The notes under the pieces were generated by a model. The model saw only the letters and a list, made by a program, of their open reading frames with translations, had not been told where the DNA came from and ran no database searches. DNA of 64,000 nucleotides from Glaciecola sp964621345 (GTDB lineage Bacteria > Pseudomonadota > Gammaproteobacteria > Enterobacterales > Alteromonadaceae), in contig CAZUON010000003.1 in assembly GCA_964621345.1 (NCBI GenBank), forward strand, positions 81,327 through 145,326, given 5' to 3'. Made by a program: the position numbers and the translations under genes. Shown here piece by piece: positions 7,819 to 16,409 of the stretch (the first letter of the stretch is position 1; every line of letters starts with the position of its first letter).

Positions 7819-10164
7819 CTATTCTGGCGTATCTTGACTAGGCGGCATTTTTTCTATGCCTTGGCTGCCGTCGCCCGCGCTTACATCCTCAGTGGCCATA
7901 TCGGTCACCGTTTTGCTAAGCACTTCAACTTCATCGACTCGCTGTAAACCACGGGGGAGTTTATTCCCTCTGCGGCCACGTTCACCCTGATAATGTTGTA
8001 GATCATTTTGTGAAAGTGTCATGATGCGCTTACCTGCAACCACTTTTACGCTAGCGTCATTTGGCACCACTACCAAGTGCGTCAGGTACTCTTCGCGTGT
8101 TTTTGCCTTTGCCGATGGAATATTCATCAGCTTATTGCCCTTCCCTTTACCCAATACAGGTAAGTCTTTTAACGGGAACAGCAACATACGACCTTGATTA
8201 GAAATACATAAACACCAGTCGCTTTCTAGCTCTACTAGTCGTTGTGGGCAGAGAATTTTTGCGCCAACAGGTAATGACACAAAGGCCTTCCCTGCTTTGT
8301 TTTTTGTGAGCATATCTTCAAAATGACCCACAAAACCATAGCCGGCATCAGAGCCGACTAAGTAAGCTTGTTTATCTTGTGCCATCAGCACATATTGCGC
8401 TTGCTCACCGCCAACAATATTAAAGCGACCAGTTAAAGGCTCTCCTTGACTACGAGCAGATGGTAAAGCATGAGCATCACAAGAGAAACTGCGACCGGAG
8501 GAGTCTAAAAATACAGCAGGCTGATTACTACGCCCTTTAGCACTATGTAAGTACGCATCTCCAGATTTATAACTTAAGTTCACCGCATCAATATCGTGGC
8601 CTTTTGCACAACGCGCCCAGCCTTTTTCAGATAACACTACCGTGACAGGCTCAGAAGGAACTAACTCTTTTTCAGAAAGGGCTTTTGCATCGCCGCGTTC
8701 AATAATAGGAGAGCGTCGGTCATCGCCATAGGTCTCAGCCGCTTCTAAAATTTCCTTTTTGATCAAGGTTTTTAAACGGCGATCTGAACCAAGTAGTAGC
8801 TCTAATGAGTCACGCTCTTTGCTTAACTCATCTTGCTCACCAGTTATTTTTACTTCTTCTAATTTCGCTAAATGACGAAGTTTTAACTCTAAAATCGCCT
8901 CAGCTTGGGTATCCGATATACCAAAGCGCTCCATTAATACCGGCTTTGGCTTATCTTCGTTGCGAATAATGGCGATAACTTCATCAATATTTAAAAAGGC
9001 TATCAACAAACCTTCTAAAATATGCAAACGCGCCAACACTTTATCGAGTCGATATTGCAAGCGACGTGTCACCGTATCTCTTCTAAACTGTAGCCATTCG
9101 CTTAAAATTGTTTTTAAGTCTTTAACCTGCGGGCGGCCATCTAAACCAATCATATTAATATTAACGCGATAGCTTTTTTCTAAATCGGTGGTCGCAAATA
9201 AATGTTGCATAACCTGCTCAACATCCACGCGGTTAGAGCGAGGGGTAACTACCAAACGCGTAGGGTTTTCATGATCCGATTCATCGCGTAAGTCACTTAC
9301 AAAAGGTAGCTTTTTAGACTGCATTTGCGCCGCAATTTGCTCTAAAATTTTACCACCAGAAGCTTGATGCGGCAGCGCGGTAATAACCACCTCGCCGTTT
9401 TCTTCGTGATACACCGCTCGCATTTTTATGCTGCCGCGACCACTTTCGTAAATCTTTTTAATATCGGCTTTAGGCGTAATAATTTCAGCGGAAGTCGGGT
9501 AGTCTGGCCCTTGTACATGCTCTAGTAAATCAGGTAACTCAGCCTTTGCATTATCGAGTAACACGGCACAGGCATTGGCAAGCTCTCTGGCATTGTGAGG
9601 CGGAATATCGGTGGCCATACCTACCGCAATACCGGTAATACCGTTGAGCAAAATGTGCGGTAAACGTGCCGGCAGTACTCTAGGCTCTTGTAGGGTGCCA
9701 TCAAAATTTGGCGCCCAATCTACAGTACCTTGCCCAAGCTCGGTAAGTAACACCTCAGAAAATTTTGAGAGCCTTGCTTCGGTATAGCGCATCGCCGCGA
9801 AGGATTTAGGGTCATCTGGTGCTCCCCAGTTACCTTGGCCATCTACTAAGGGGTAGCGATATGAAAAAGGCTGAGCCATCAACACCATTGCTTCGTAGCA
9901 CGCTGAGTCACCATGGGGGTGGAATTTACCTAGTACATCACCCACCGTGCGCGCAGACTTTTTATGTTTCGCATTGTTGCTCAAACCAAGGTCTGACATT
10001 GCATAAATGATGCGGCGCTGTACTGGCTTTAATCCGTCCCCAATATGAGGTAGCGCGCGGTCCATAATCACGTACATTGAGTAATTTAAGTAGGCGTCTT
10101 CAGTAAAGCGGCCTAACGATAACTGTTCAATGCCGTCGCTGTTTATTGTTATTTCATTATTCAT
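7819..10164 (-). CDS. parC: DNA topoisomerase IV subunit A
   Basis: Breaks and rejoins the duplex during decatenation of daughter chromosomes, in a complex with ParE (not in the window). 781 aa, slightly longer than E. coli ParC (752). The winged-helix/tower core starts at TEDAYLNYSMYVIMDRALPHIGDGLKPVQRRI; the catalytic Tyr is Y127 in FAAMRYTEARL. The quinolone-resistance region HPHGDSACYEAM has the sensitive-type residues D86, S87 and E91. The C-terminal beta-pinwheel is followed by an acidic, Ser/Gly-rich tail (EDVSAGDGSQG) that E. coli lacks. It is transcribed with rlmA, divergently from the kinase at 10342. Confidence 0.96.
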   Translation of the reverse strand: MNNEITINSDGIEQLSLGRFTEDAYLNYSMYVIMDRALPHIGDGLKPVQRRIIYAMSDLGLSNNAKHKKSARTVGDVLGKFHPHGDSACYEAMVLMAQPFSYRYPLVDGQGNWGAPDDPKSFAAMRYTEARLSKFSEVLLTELGQGTVDWAPNFDGTLQEPRVLPARLPHILLNGITGIAVGMATDIPPHNARELANACAVLLDNAKAELPDLLEHVQGPDYPTSAEIITPKADIKKIYESGRGSIKMRAVYHEENGEVVITALPHQASGGKILEQIAAQMQSKKLPFVSDLRDESDHENPTRLVVTPRSNRVDVEQVMQHLFATTDLEKSYRVNINMIGLDGRPQVKDLKTILSEWLQFRRDTVTRRLQYRLDKVLARLHILEGLLIAFLNIDEVIAIIRNEDKPKPVLMERFGISDTQAEAILELKLRHLAKLEEVKITGEQDELSKERDSLELLLGSDRRLKTLIKKEILEAAETYGDDRRSPIIERGDAKALSEKELVPSEPVTVVLSEKGWARCAKGHDIDAVNLSYKSGDAYLHSAKGRSNQPAVFLDSSGRSFSCDAHALPSARSQGEPLTGRFNIVGGEQAQYVLMAQDKQAYLVGSDAGYGFVGHFEDMLTKNKAGKAFVSLPVGAKILCPQRLVELESDWCLCISNQGRMLLFPLKDLPVLGKGKGNKLMNIPSAKAKTREEYLTHLVVVPNDASVKVVAGKRIMTLSQNDLQHYQGERGRRGNKLPRGLQRVDEVEVLSKTVTDMATEDVSAGDGSQGIEKMPPSQDTPE

Positions 10165-10341
10165 AGCAGAGTGTCATAACGTGAAAATCATTAATAGTTG
10201 TCATAAATAAGTGACATTAATAGAAATAATATCGAGAATTTGCCGCTCAATACTCATCATATTGCCGTGTATACTTTTTCGACAGGAAACTTTATATTGT
10301 ACCTCATGGTATCGCATTTTTTATAAAAGCATAACTTCTCA

Positions 10342-13300
10342 TTGAATAAACTCATCTTCAAGCTTGCTCTAATTGTTTGGACCTTTTGTGTTACCGCACT
10401 TTTTTGTCCGCCTGATGCGTGGGCGCAAAACGATATTGTGCTGACACAAACTGAAAAAGCAGAATTGGTCACGCCCAAATTTGCGGTCTATTGGCAAGAT
10501 GGTAAGCCTTTAAGTTTCGATAAATTTAGAGCGAACAAAGATACGATGGCCTACCAGTTTTCCGAACAATCTAACTTTGGTTTTGTTCGAGATGGTTTAT
10601 GGTTTCACGCACGAGTAAACAATCAAACGGATTTAAGTAACTGGGTGCTGTCAGTTCGTTTTGCCCAGCTACAAGATGCACAATTATATTTAATGTACCG
10701 CGGTGATGTCATTTACCAAGGTACCGATGGCATTAAAAACAAAAGCTCGAGTTTTGCTAATCCCACCTTTGAATTTTCGCTACCGAAAGGCGAAACCATC
10801 GACATCTTTTTGTACGCATCCTCCTCAAGCATGTCGCTTCTGGCCCCTATTTATTTGCAGCCTGAGTCTGTGCATGACCGTACCAACCAAATAGACTTTC
10901 TGCTGTGGGGTGGTTTTTATGGCGCAATTCTCATACTCGCTATGTATGCCATCACTTTTTCATTTAATTACCCCAGCATTAACAATCTACTCTTTTTTAC
11001 GCACATTGCGTTGCTATTAGTTTGGCAACTTAATTGGAGTGGTCATAGTCACCTTTTGGGTAAGGAGTATGTGGGCTTCTTTTCACTTTTAAAACCTGAA
11101 GAACTGGTAATATTGCTGTGCATGTCAAGTTCAGCATTTACCCTGTATTTACTACCGAATAATTTTTATCCGAAACAAATATACTTCGCCCTTATCTCTT
11201 TCATTGGTTTAGCCACGCTTAGCTTAGTAGTTATGCATTTGCCATTGCTGTCGATCGAATGGCGCTTCATCGTTACTTACGCAGTGGGCTTCTCATGTTT
11301 AGGCGTTAATTTTCTTACAACACTACATGCTTTTAACCAACAGTATGTCCCAGCACGACCAATAATGATTGGTTGGGCGGTAATGTTCATTGGCGCTATT
11401 TTGAGCACCTTATATATCTTCGGCTATTTATCTACCAATACCTTTAACACACAGCTATTCCAGCTAGCGCTGAACATTCAAGCGGGTGCGTTTTTATTAT
11501 CGATTGTCAGTAAAACCCAAAACGAACTTGAGACAGAATTAGTGCAAGCGCGGGCAGATGCTGAAAATAACTTTATTCTTGTAGAAGAGCAGAACGTGCA
11601 TTTAGAAATGGCGAGGCGTGATGCGGTTAAAGCTAGTGAGGTAAAATCACAGTTTTTAGCCAACATGTCGCACGAAATTCGCACGCCCCTAAATGCCATT
11701 ATCGGGTTTAGTAAAGAGCTAGAATCTAAAGTGAATGTTGCCGAGCGCGATGAACATATAAAAATAATTAACTCCGCTGCGACCGATCTGCTGACGCTAG
11801 TCAACGATATTTTAGACTTCTCTAAAATGGAAGCGGGGCATTTATCACTTAACGCAAAACCCTTCCAGCCGAAAGAGCTGTTTGAAGATATCGCCGCAAC
11901 CATGTCAAAGACAGCACATCTCAAGCAACTTGAATTTTTATATGATGTAGACGATATGCCCAAATATTTAGTTGGGGATATTTTTAGAGTTAAGCAATTA
12001 TTGACAAATTTAGTAAGCAACGCATTAAAATTTACCAACTATGGCCACGTTGCATTGCGCGCAAAAGTAATCTCACTCACAAGTCGAGATTGCGTGCTAT
12101 CAATAACCGTTGAAGATTCCGGAATTGGCATGAGCGATAAAGACATGCAAACTATCTTTACCGCATTTCACCAGCTCGATGATGAACTCAACCGCTCATA
12201 TCAAGGAACAGGACTTGGTTTGGTGATTTGCCAAGAATTAGTCTATTTAATGCATGGCGAATTGACGGTAAGAAGTAAGCCCTCTGAAGGCAGTATTTTT
12301 GAGGCGGTTATTCCATTTAAAGTACAGGCGCTGCTTAATACTGGTACTGAAATTAAAGCGTTTGCCGGACGTAAAGCGGTTTTATACGACACTTGGGGAG
12401 AGTCGCGGCGCGCGCTTGCTCATCAATTGCAATTGTCGGGCTTTGAGGTGGCTAGTTTTGAAACCTTAGAGCTTGTTAGTAAAGAGCTAAAGCTTACAAA
12501 CGATGCCTATTTGTTTTTGACCCTTGCGCACAAACAAACTGCACAACGCGATATTATTCTAAACACCATTAGCGAGTATGCACCACCAAATACGGTTATT
12601 TTATTTTCTGGGCCTCCCCCGCCAAATTTACTAATAAGTGCTCTCCCAGTGTCGACTCGTGTGGTTAGGTTGCCACTTACGTCCCGCAAAATAGACGCAA
12701 TAGAAAATACCGTGCAACAAGCTCAGCCCTCTATAAGCGAACGCCAAATCATGAATTTACCTACAGTGAGAATGCTTGCGGTAGATGATATGGAGCTTAA
12801 TCTACGTTTGCTCGAAACTTGGTTAAAACGCTCTCCCATTACCCTAGATTTGGCGTACGACGGACACAGTGCTATCAAAAAATGCGAACAAGTAGAGTAC
12901 GATCTTATCCTGATGGATATTCAAATGCCTACAATGGATGGTATTGAAACTAGCAAACGTATTCGCAAAACTCAGCTGAATATGGGTACACCTATTATTG
13001 CGGTGACCGCACATGCCTTAGAAGCCGAAAAACAGCACTTTTTAGAATCAGGCTTAGAAGACTTTTTATCCAAACCCATTAAGCTCGATAATTTGATTAA
13101 GCTCATCAATGAATGGTGTGAAATACCGAGCAATAGCATCGAAAAGTTACCTGACAGTATTGATTGGGAGTTGGCTCTACATCGCTCTAATCAAAACCCT
13201 GAGGTAGCAATGTCGTTTATGGATGACTTTATTACTCACTTACATGAACATGGCGAGGACATAAAAATCCATAGCAAAGCCAAACATACTGAGGGCCTTT

Positions 13301-13494
13301 TGGGGAGCGTACATAAATTGCATGGGGCATGTTGTTACACCGGAGTACCTAGGTTGCAATCGATGTGTTTAGAATTAGAAACTGGATTAAAACAGGACCT
13401 AAATTTTGAATTTAGCGATAAGGTAGAGGCCATTATTGCAGAGATGAGTCTGTTAGTGAGCGATTGGTCCAAGCGCAGGCAGCGGCTTGTTTAG
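10342..13494 (+). CDS. BarA/GacS-like hybrid sensor histidine kinase with 7TMR-DISM input region
   Basis: 1050 aa. Order of parts: signal peptide (1-29, cut near AWAQ), a periplasmic 7TMR-DISMED2-like beta domain (about 35-180), about seven membrane helices (190-395), a short coiled coil, HisKA with phospho-acceptor H444 in SHEIRTPLNAIIG, HATPase (TGLGLVICQELV), a degenerate receiver (about 675-790), a receiver with D859 in LILMDIQMP, and a C-terminal Hpt with H991 in VHKLHGACCYTGVPRL. The last part is very similar to the BarA Hpt, so the partner is probably a UvrY/GacA-type regulator encoded elsewhere. The start is TTG; an in-frame stop lies at 10324 and no ATG fits. BarA itself has a different periplasmic input domain, so only the transmitter half supports the name. 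Confidence 0.85.
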   Translation: MNKLIFKLALIVWTFCVTALFCPPDAWAQNDIVLTQTEKAELVTPKFAVYWQDGKPLSFDKFRANKDTMAYQFSEQSNFGFVRDGLWFHARVNNQTDLSNWVLSVRFAQLQDAQLYLMYRGDVIYQGTDGIKNKSSSFANPTFEFSLPKGETIDIFLYASSSSMSLLAPIYLQPESVHDRTNQIDFLLWGGFYGAILILAMYAITFSFNYPSINNLLFFTHIALLLVWQLNWSGHSHLLGKEYVGFFSLLKPEELVILLCMSSSAFTLYLLPNNFYPKQIYFALISFIGLATLSLVVMHLPLLSIEWRFIVTYAVGFSCLGVNFLTTLHAFNQQYVPARPIMIGWAVMFIGAILSTLYIFGYLSTNTFNTQLFQLALNIQAGAFLLSIVSKTQNELETELVQARADAENNFILVEEQNVHLEMARRDAVKASEVKSQFLANMSHEIRTPLNAIIGFSKELESKVNVAERDEHIKIINSAATDLLTLVNDILDFSKMEAGHLSLNAKPFQPKELFEDIAATMSKTAHLKQLEFLYDVDDMPKYLVGDIFRVKQLLTNLVSNALKFTNYGHVALRAKVISLTSRDCVLSITVEDSGIGMSDKDMQTIFTAFHQLDDELNRSYQGTGLGLVICQELVYLMHGELTVRSKPSEGSIFEAVIPFKVQALLNTGTEIKAFAGRKAVLYDTWGESRRALAHQLQLSGFEVASFETLELVSKELKLTNDAYLFLTLAHKQTAQRDIILNTISEYAPPNTVILFSGPPPPNLLISALPVSTRVVRLPLTSRKIDAIENTVQQAQPSISERQIMNLPTVRMLAVDDMELNLRLLETWLKRSPITLDLAYDGHSAIKKCEQVEYDLILMDIQMPTMDGIETSKRIRKTQLNMGTPIIAVTAHALEAEKQHFLESGLEDFLSKPIKLDNLIKLINEWCEIPSNSIEKLPDSIDWELALHRSNQNPEVAMSFMDDFITHLHEHGEDIKIHSKAKHTEGLLGSVHKLHGACCYTGVPRLQSMCLELETGLKQDLNFEFSDKVEAIIAEMSLLVSDWSKRRQRLV

Positions 13495-13843
13495 TTGCGG
13501 TTACTTGTTTTAGAGAGTTATTGGTTATAGGTACGTGATAAACATAAAAACTATTGGTGCTAAACCAAAAGTTTGTTTCAATACTTTTACACAATCAGAT
13601 TTCAATTTCGCAGGCGGCTTTTCAATAATGGCCTTCAATAAAGAATAGTCTTATACAACATATCCCAACTTTGCTTAAAATAGCGTGTAAAATCACGCTG
13701 TACTGCGCTTATATTTGGAATTAGCGTATTTGTTTAACGCAGCGTTCCCAAAGCAAGTTTGCTATGACGTTTTTGCGGCAAGCTTTTGCCCAAATGAACA
13801 GAAAATAGAACACCTTCTGTTCATTCATTTTATGGATTGTTTC
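13495..13843. other. Intergenic region with a perfect 11-bp inverted repeat
   Basis: A 349-base space between convergent genes. It contains AATGAACAGAA (13793-13803) and its exact complement TTCTGTTCATT (13815-13825), 11 bases apart. A smaller GGCAA-GCTT-TTGCC hairpin lies just upstream. The stems are A+T rich and lack a T-run, so this may be a weak terminator for the minus-strand phosphatase gene, or something else. No gene is visible. Confidence 0.4.
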
Positions 13844-15562
13844 TTACTCGAAAACCTCTGGCAATACCTCGCCAAACGCACCTGAAGGTGGCTTAATACC
13901 TAAATACGCAGACAGCGTCGTTGCGATGTCTACCGTATGAACCTTACGAGTAACATGCTCTGCTTCAATACCTGCTCCTGCAAATACAAGAGGGACATAA
14001 GTATCATAGCCCCAAGGGGACCCATGGGAGGATGCAACCACCAGGCCATCGAAATCATTAATAAACCAATTGGGTTCAAATACAATGTAAATATCACCTG
14101 ATCGCTTCGCGTAAAAATTGTTTCTTACCGCTTCATACAGAGGGGTTTGTGGCAAATTACCCTGCTGAAGCGCCGCACTTGAAACCGCCATAGATATTCC
14201 TGGCAGAGCAACGAGTTCTTTGGCCAATGCTGCCTCTATTTGCTGTCGATCAATTTCCTTATTATTAATAACTGATTTACTGAGATATAAGTACGGGTGC
14301 TCATATTTTTCAATAAGGTCACCATCAATATTAAACTGGTTTTTTAACCTAACAATTGCATCCTCTTTACTCCAAGACGCAGGGTCAATATAGCCGGCAG
14401 GAATATTCAGGGATTTCAAATAACCGGGAGTGTCAGGCCCGCCATGGTCAGCAGAAAGCACAATTAATGTATTTTCCAAGCCTACCTGCTCGTCTACAGC
14501 AGCAAACAGTTCAGCTAAAATACGGTCCAAACGAAGAATGGTATCTTCAGATTCAAGGCTCGAGGGACCAAACAAATGTCCCACATAGTCGGTTGATGAA
14601 AAGCTAACACTTAGATAGTCGGTTACATTATCGCTACCCAGTTGTTCAGCAACTAACAATGTTTTTGCGAAATCTAATGTAATCTCATCTCCGGCTGGGC
14701 TTGTGGTGAGTAAGGTTGTGTAATATTTACCGTCTCCATCACCATAAGCATGAGGAAAGACTCTACCGAAACCGGCCAGCTCCGTCTCCCATTCTCGGTC
14801 GTCTGACTCACCAAATAAGTAACTCTCTTGGTCATGCAGTAGGCTCCAGGTTTTGTTGGCATAGGTCTGTGAAAGCTCCTTGGTATTCCAATCGCTTACC
14901 CACTGGGGGTATTGGTCGTAGTAATAGTTACTGGTAACAAACTCACCGTTAGCTTTAGAGAACCAGAAAGCGTTACCGGCATGCCCTGCCATAGCAACGG
15001 CACCACGGTCTTTAATCGATACACCAAAGACCTTTGCTTTACCATTGGTATTCGCCTTCAACTCGTCGCCAAATGTCGTGACGAGTATCGCAGAAGGTGA
15101 GCGTCCATCTGTTTTAGCTGCTTTTTGAGTCGGATCTATTTCTGTGTTGGCATTAACATCAGCTCCTTTTGATAGGAGCATATAATCAGGGTCTTCAATG
15201 TTATAAGTAGCAAGGCCTGTTTCGCGATCAAGCCATAGGTTTCCCACCATGCCGTGCACTGAAGGCTGTGCCCCGGTAGCAAGTGTAGTGTGGCCTACAA
15301 TTGTTTCAGTATTAGCATGTTCATGGTGCGCGTTCGAATAAACGACACCCTGCTCTAATAAATACTTAAATCCGCCCTCACCCATTCGCTCATAATAACG
15401 CGTAGGCAAGTCACCTCGTAACTGATCAACAGTTATCTGAAGAACTAACTTGGGTTTATTTTCTGTCGGAGAATGGTCATCTGCCTGAGCTATATTGCTC
15501 ATCCAAGGCGCCAATATCAAGAAACTGACTGATAAGATTTTTGCTTTATTGAGCATTAGCAT
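13844..15562 (-). CDS. Secreted alkaline phosphatase (PafA-like, type I phosphodiesterase/nucleotide pyrophosphatase fold)
   Basis: 572-aa exported metalloenzyme of the alkaline phosphatase superfamily that would release phosphate from monoesters in the periplasm or outside. A signal peptide ends near AQADD (about residue 28). Metal and catalytic residues fit the PafA pattern: D45 in ITVDQLRGD, nucleophile T87 in the TETIVGHTTLATG block, DH in LIVLSADHGGPDTP and a late His in VASSHGSPWGYD. A Thr nucleophile, rather than Ser, is typical of the PafA and NPP branches. Phosphodiesterase activity cannot be excluded from sequence. Two ATGs (residues 1 and 3) are possible starts. It stands alone, with no Pho box identified. 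Confidence 0.8.
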   Translation of the reverse strand: MLMLNKAKILSVSFLILAPWMSNIAQADDHSPTENKPKLVLQITVDQLRGDLPTRYYERMGEGGFKYLLEQGVVYSNAHHEHANTETIVGHTTLATGAQPSVHGMVGNLWLDRETGLATYNIEDPDYMLLSKGADVNANTEIDPTQKAAKTDGRSPSAILVTTFGDELKANTNGKAKVFGVSIKDRGAVAMAGHAGNAFWFSKANGEFVTSNYYYDQYPQWVSDWNTKELSQTYANKTWSLLHDQESYLFGESDDREWETELAGFGRVFPHAYGDGDGKYYTTLLTTSPAGDEITLDFAKTLLVAEQLGSDNVTDYLSVSFSSTDYVGHLFGPSSLESEDTILRLDRILAELFAAVDEQVGLENTLIVLSADHGGPDTPGYLKSLNIPAGYIDPASWSKEDAIVRLKNQFNIDGDLIEKYEHPYLYLSKSVINNKEIDRQQIEAALAKELVALPGISMAVSSAALQQGNLPQTPLYEAVRNNFYAKRSGDIYIVFEPNWFINDFDGLVVASSHGSPWGYDTYVPLVFAGAGIEAEHVTRKVHTVDIATTLSAYLGIKPPSGAFGEVLPEVFE

Positions 15563-15614
15563 GTAGCTCCCTTAAAGGTAGGTTTTGTTATACCTAGATT
15601 AGTGTATTGTTTTT

Positions 15615-16322
15615 TTATTCAGATTGATGAATCGATTCTTGCTCAACACGTTCATGGCACTCTCGCATGAGCTGCACAAAGGCTTGAGCCGAACGGTCTA
15701 ACTCATTTACTGAGATAAACACATCATAGCCTAAGCCTTCTTGAAGCTTTCTCATTCGATTTGCAAACATGGCTATGACACCAGTGATAATTTCAGCATT
15801 TTTCATCTTATACTTCGTATCTTCCATCATGTCATCACCGTAGCATTTGCCCGTTGCACAACTAGAACGTTCGATTTGCGTAATTAAAGGTCGTTGCTCC
15901 ATCAGCAAATGACTGATTAAACGAAGGGAAATATTAGGTAAGAAGGCCTCGGGTTCTTTAAGCTTGAACCCAACCATTTCAAGATCTACGTGTTCCAAGC
16001 CCATATGCACACGAGGTACGTCGATACGCTGAATGTTCTGCCAATCCATCGACCATTTACCTAATCGATGATGATAGACCACACCTTGTTTAGAAATTTC
16101 TAAGCTGTATTTAGGCTCTCTTATTTTAAAGTAACCCATCACCAGGGCGATAATGCCCACCACAATAATCAAAATAGCGGCTAAGAAAAATAGTTCTGGT
16201 AACAAGTTAATCCCCAAGCTGCCTACCACCAACGCTACAACACCAACCAATATGGTCGTCATACCATTGTGAGAAGATACGCCTCGAATTAAAATCGTAT
16301 CAGCGTTTTCATTGCCAGACAT
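15615..16322 (-). CDS. Inner-membrane protein, DUF2982-like
   Basis: 235 aa. Two closely spaced hydrophobic helices (about 20-42 and 44-66, starting GMTTILVGVVALVVGSLGINLL) are followed by a cytoplasmic PH-like beta region (YSLEISKQGVVYHHRLGKWSMDWQNIQRIDVPRV) and a helical C-terminal half with a short Cys pair (SSCATGKCYGDD). This resembles the DUF2982 family found in Shewanella and Alteromonas, whose function is unknown. It lies between the RND pump and the phosphatase on the same strand, but the spacings (about 50-90 bases) do not prove an operon. Confidence 0.55.
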   Translation of the reverse strand: MSGNENADTILIRGVSSHNGMTTILVGVVALVVGSLGINLLPELFFLAAILIIVVGIIALVMGYFKIREPKYSLEISKQGVVYHHRLGKWSMDWQNIQRIDVPRVHMGLEHVDLEMVGFKLKEPEAFLPNISLRLISHLLMEQRPLITQIERSSCATGKCYGDDMMEDTKYKMKNAEIITGVIAMFANRMRKLQEGLGYDVFISVNELDRSAQAFVQLMRECHERVEQESIHQSE

Positions 16323-16409
16323 ATAAATATAACACCATCATCAAAATCGCCCATATGATGATATACCGAGTTTGTCGACAAAAAGCACAATCGGTATGCC
16401 ACCATTGCG

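Noticed and set aside
8000..10164. Possible quinolone-resistance mutation in parC
   Set aside because: Residues D86, S87 and E91 (E. coli 79, 80 and 84) are all of the sensitive type.
11478..12038. 186-aa minus-strand open frame inside the BarA-like kinase
   Set aside because: Shadow of the HisKA/HATPase coding region; no ribosome site or recognisable domain.
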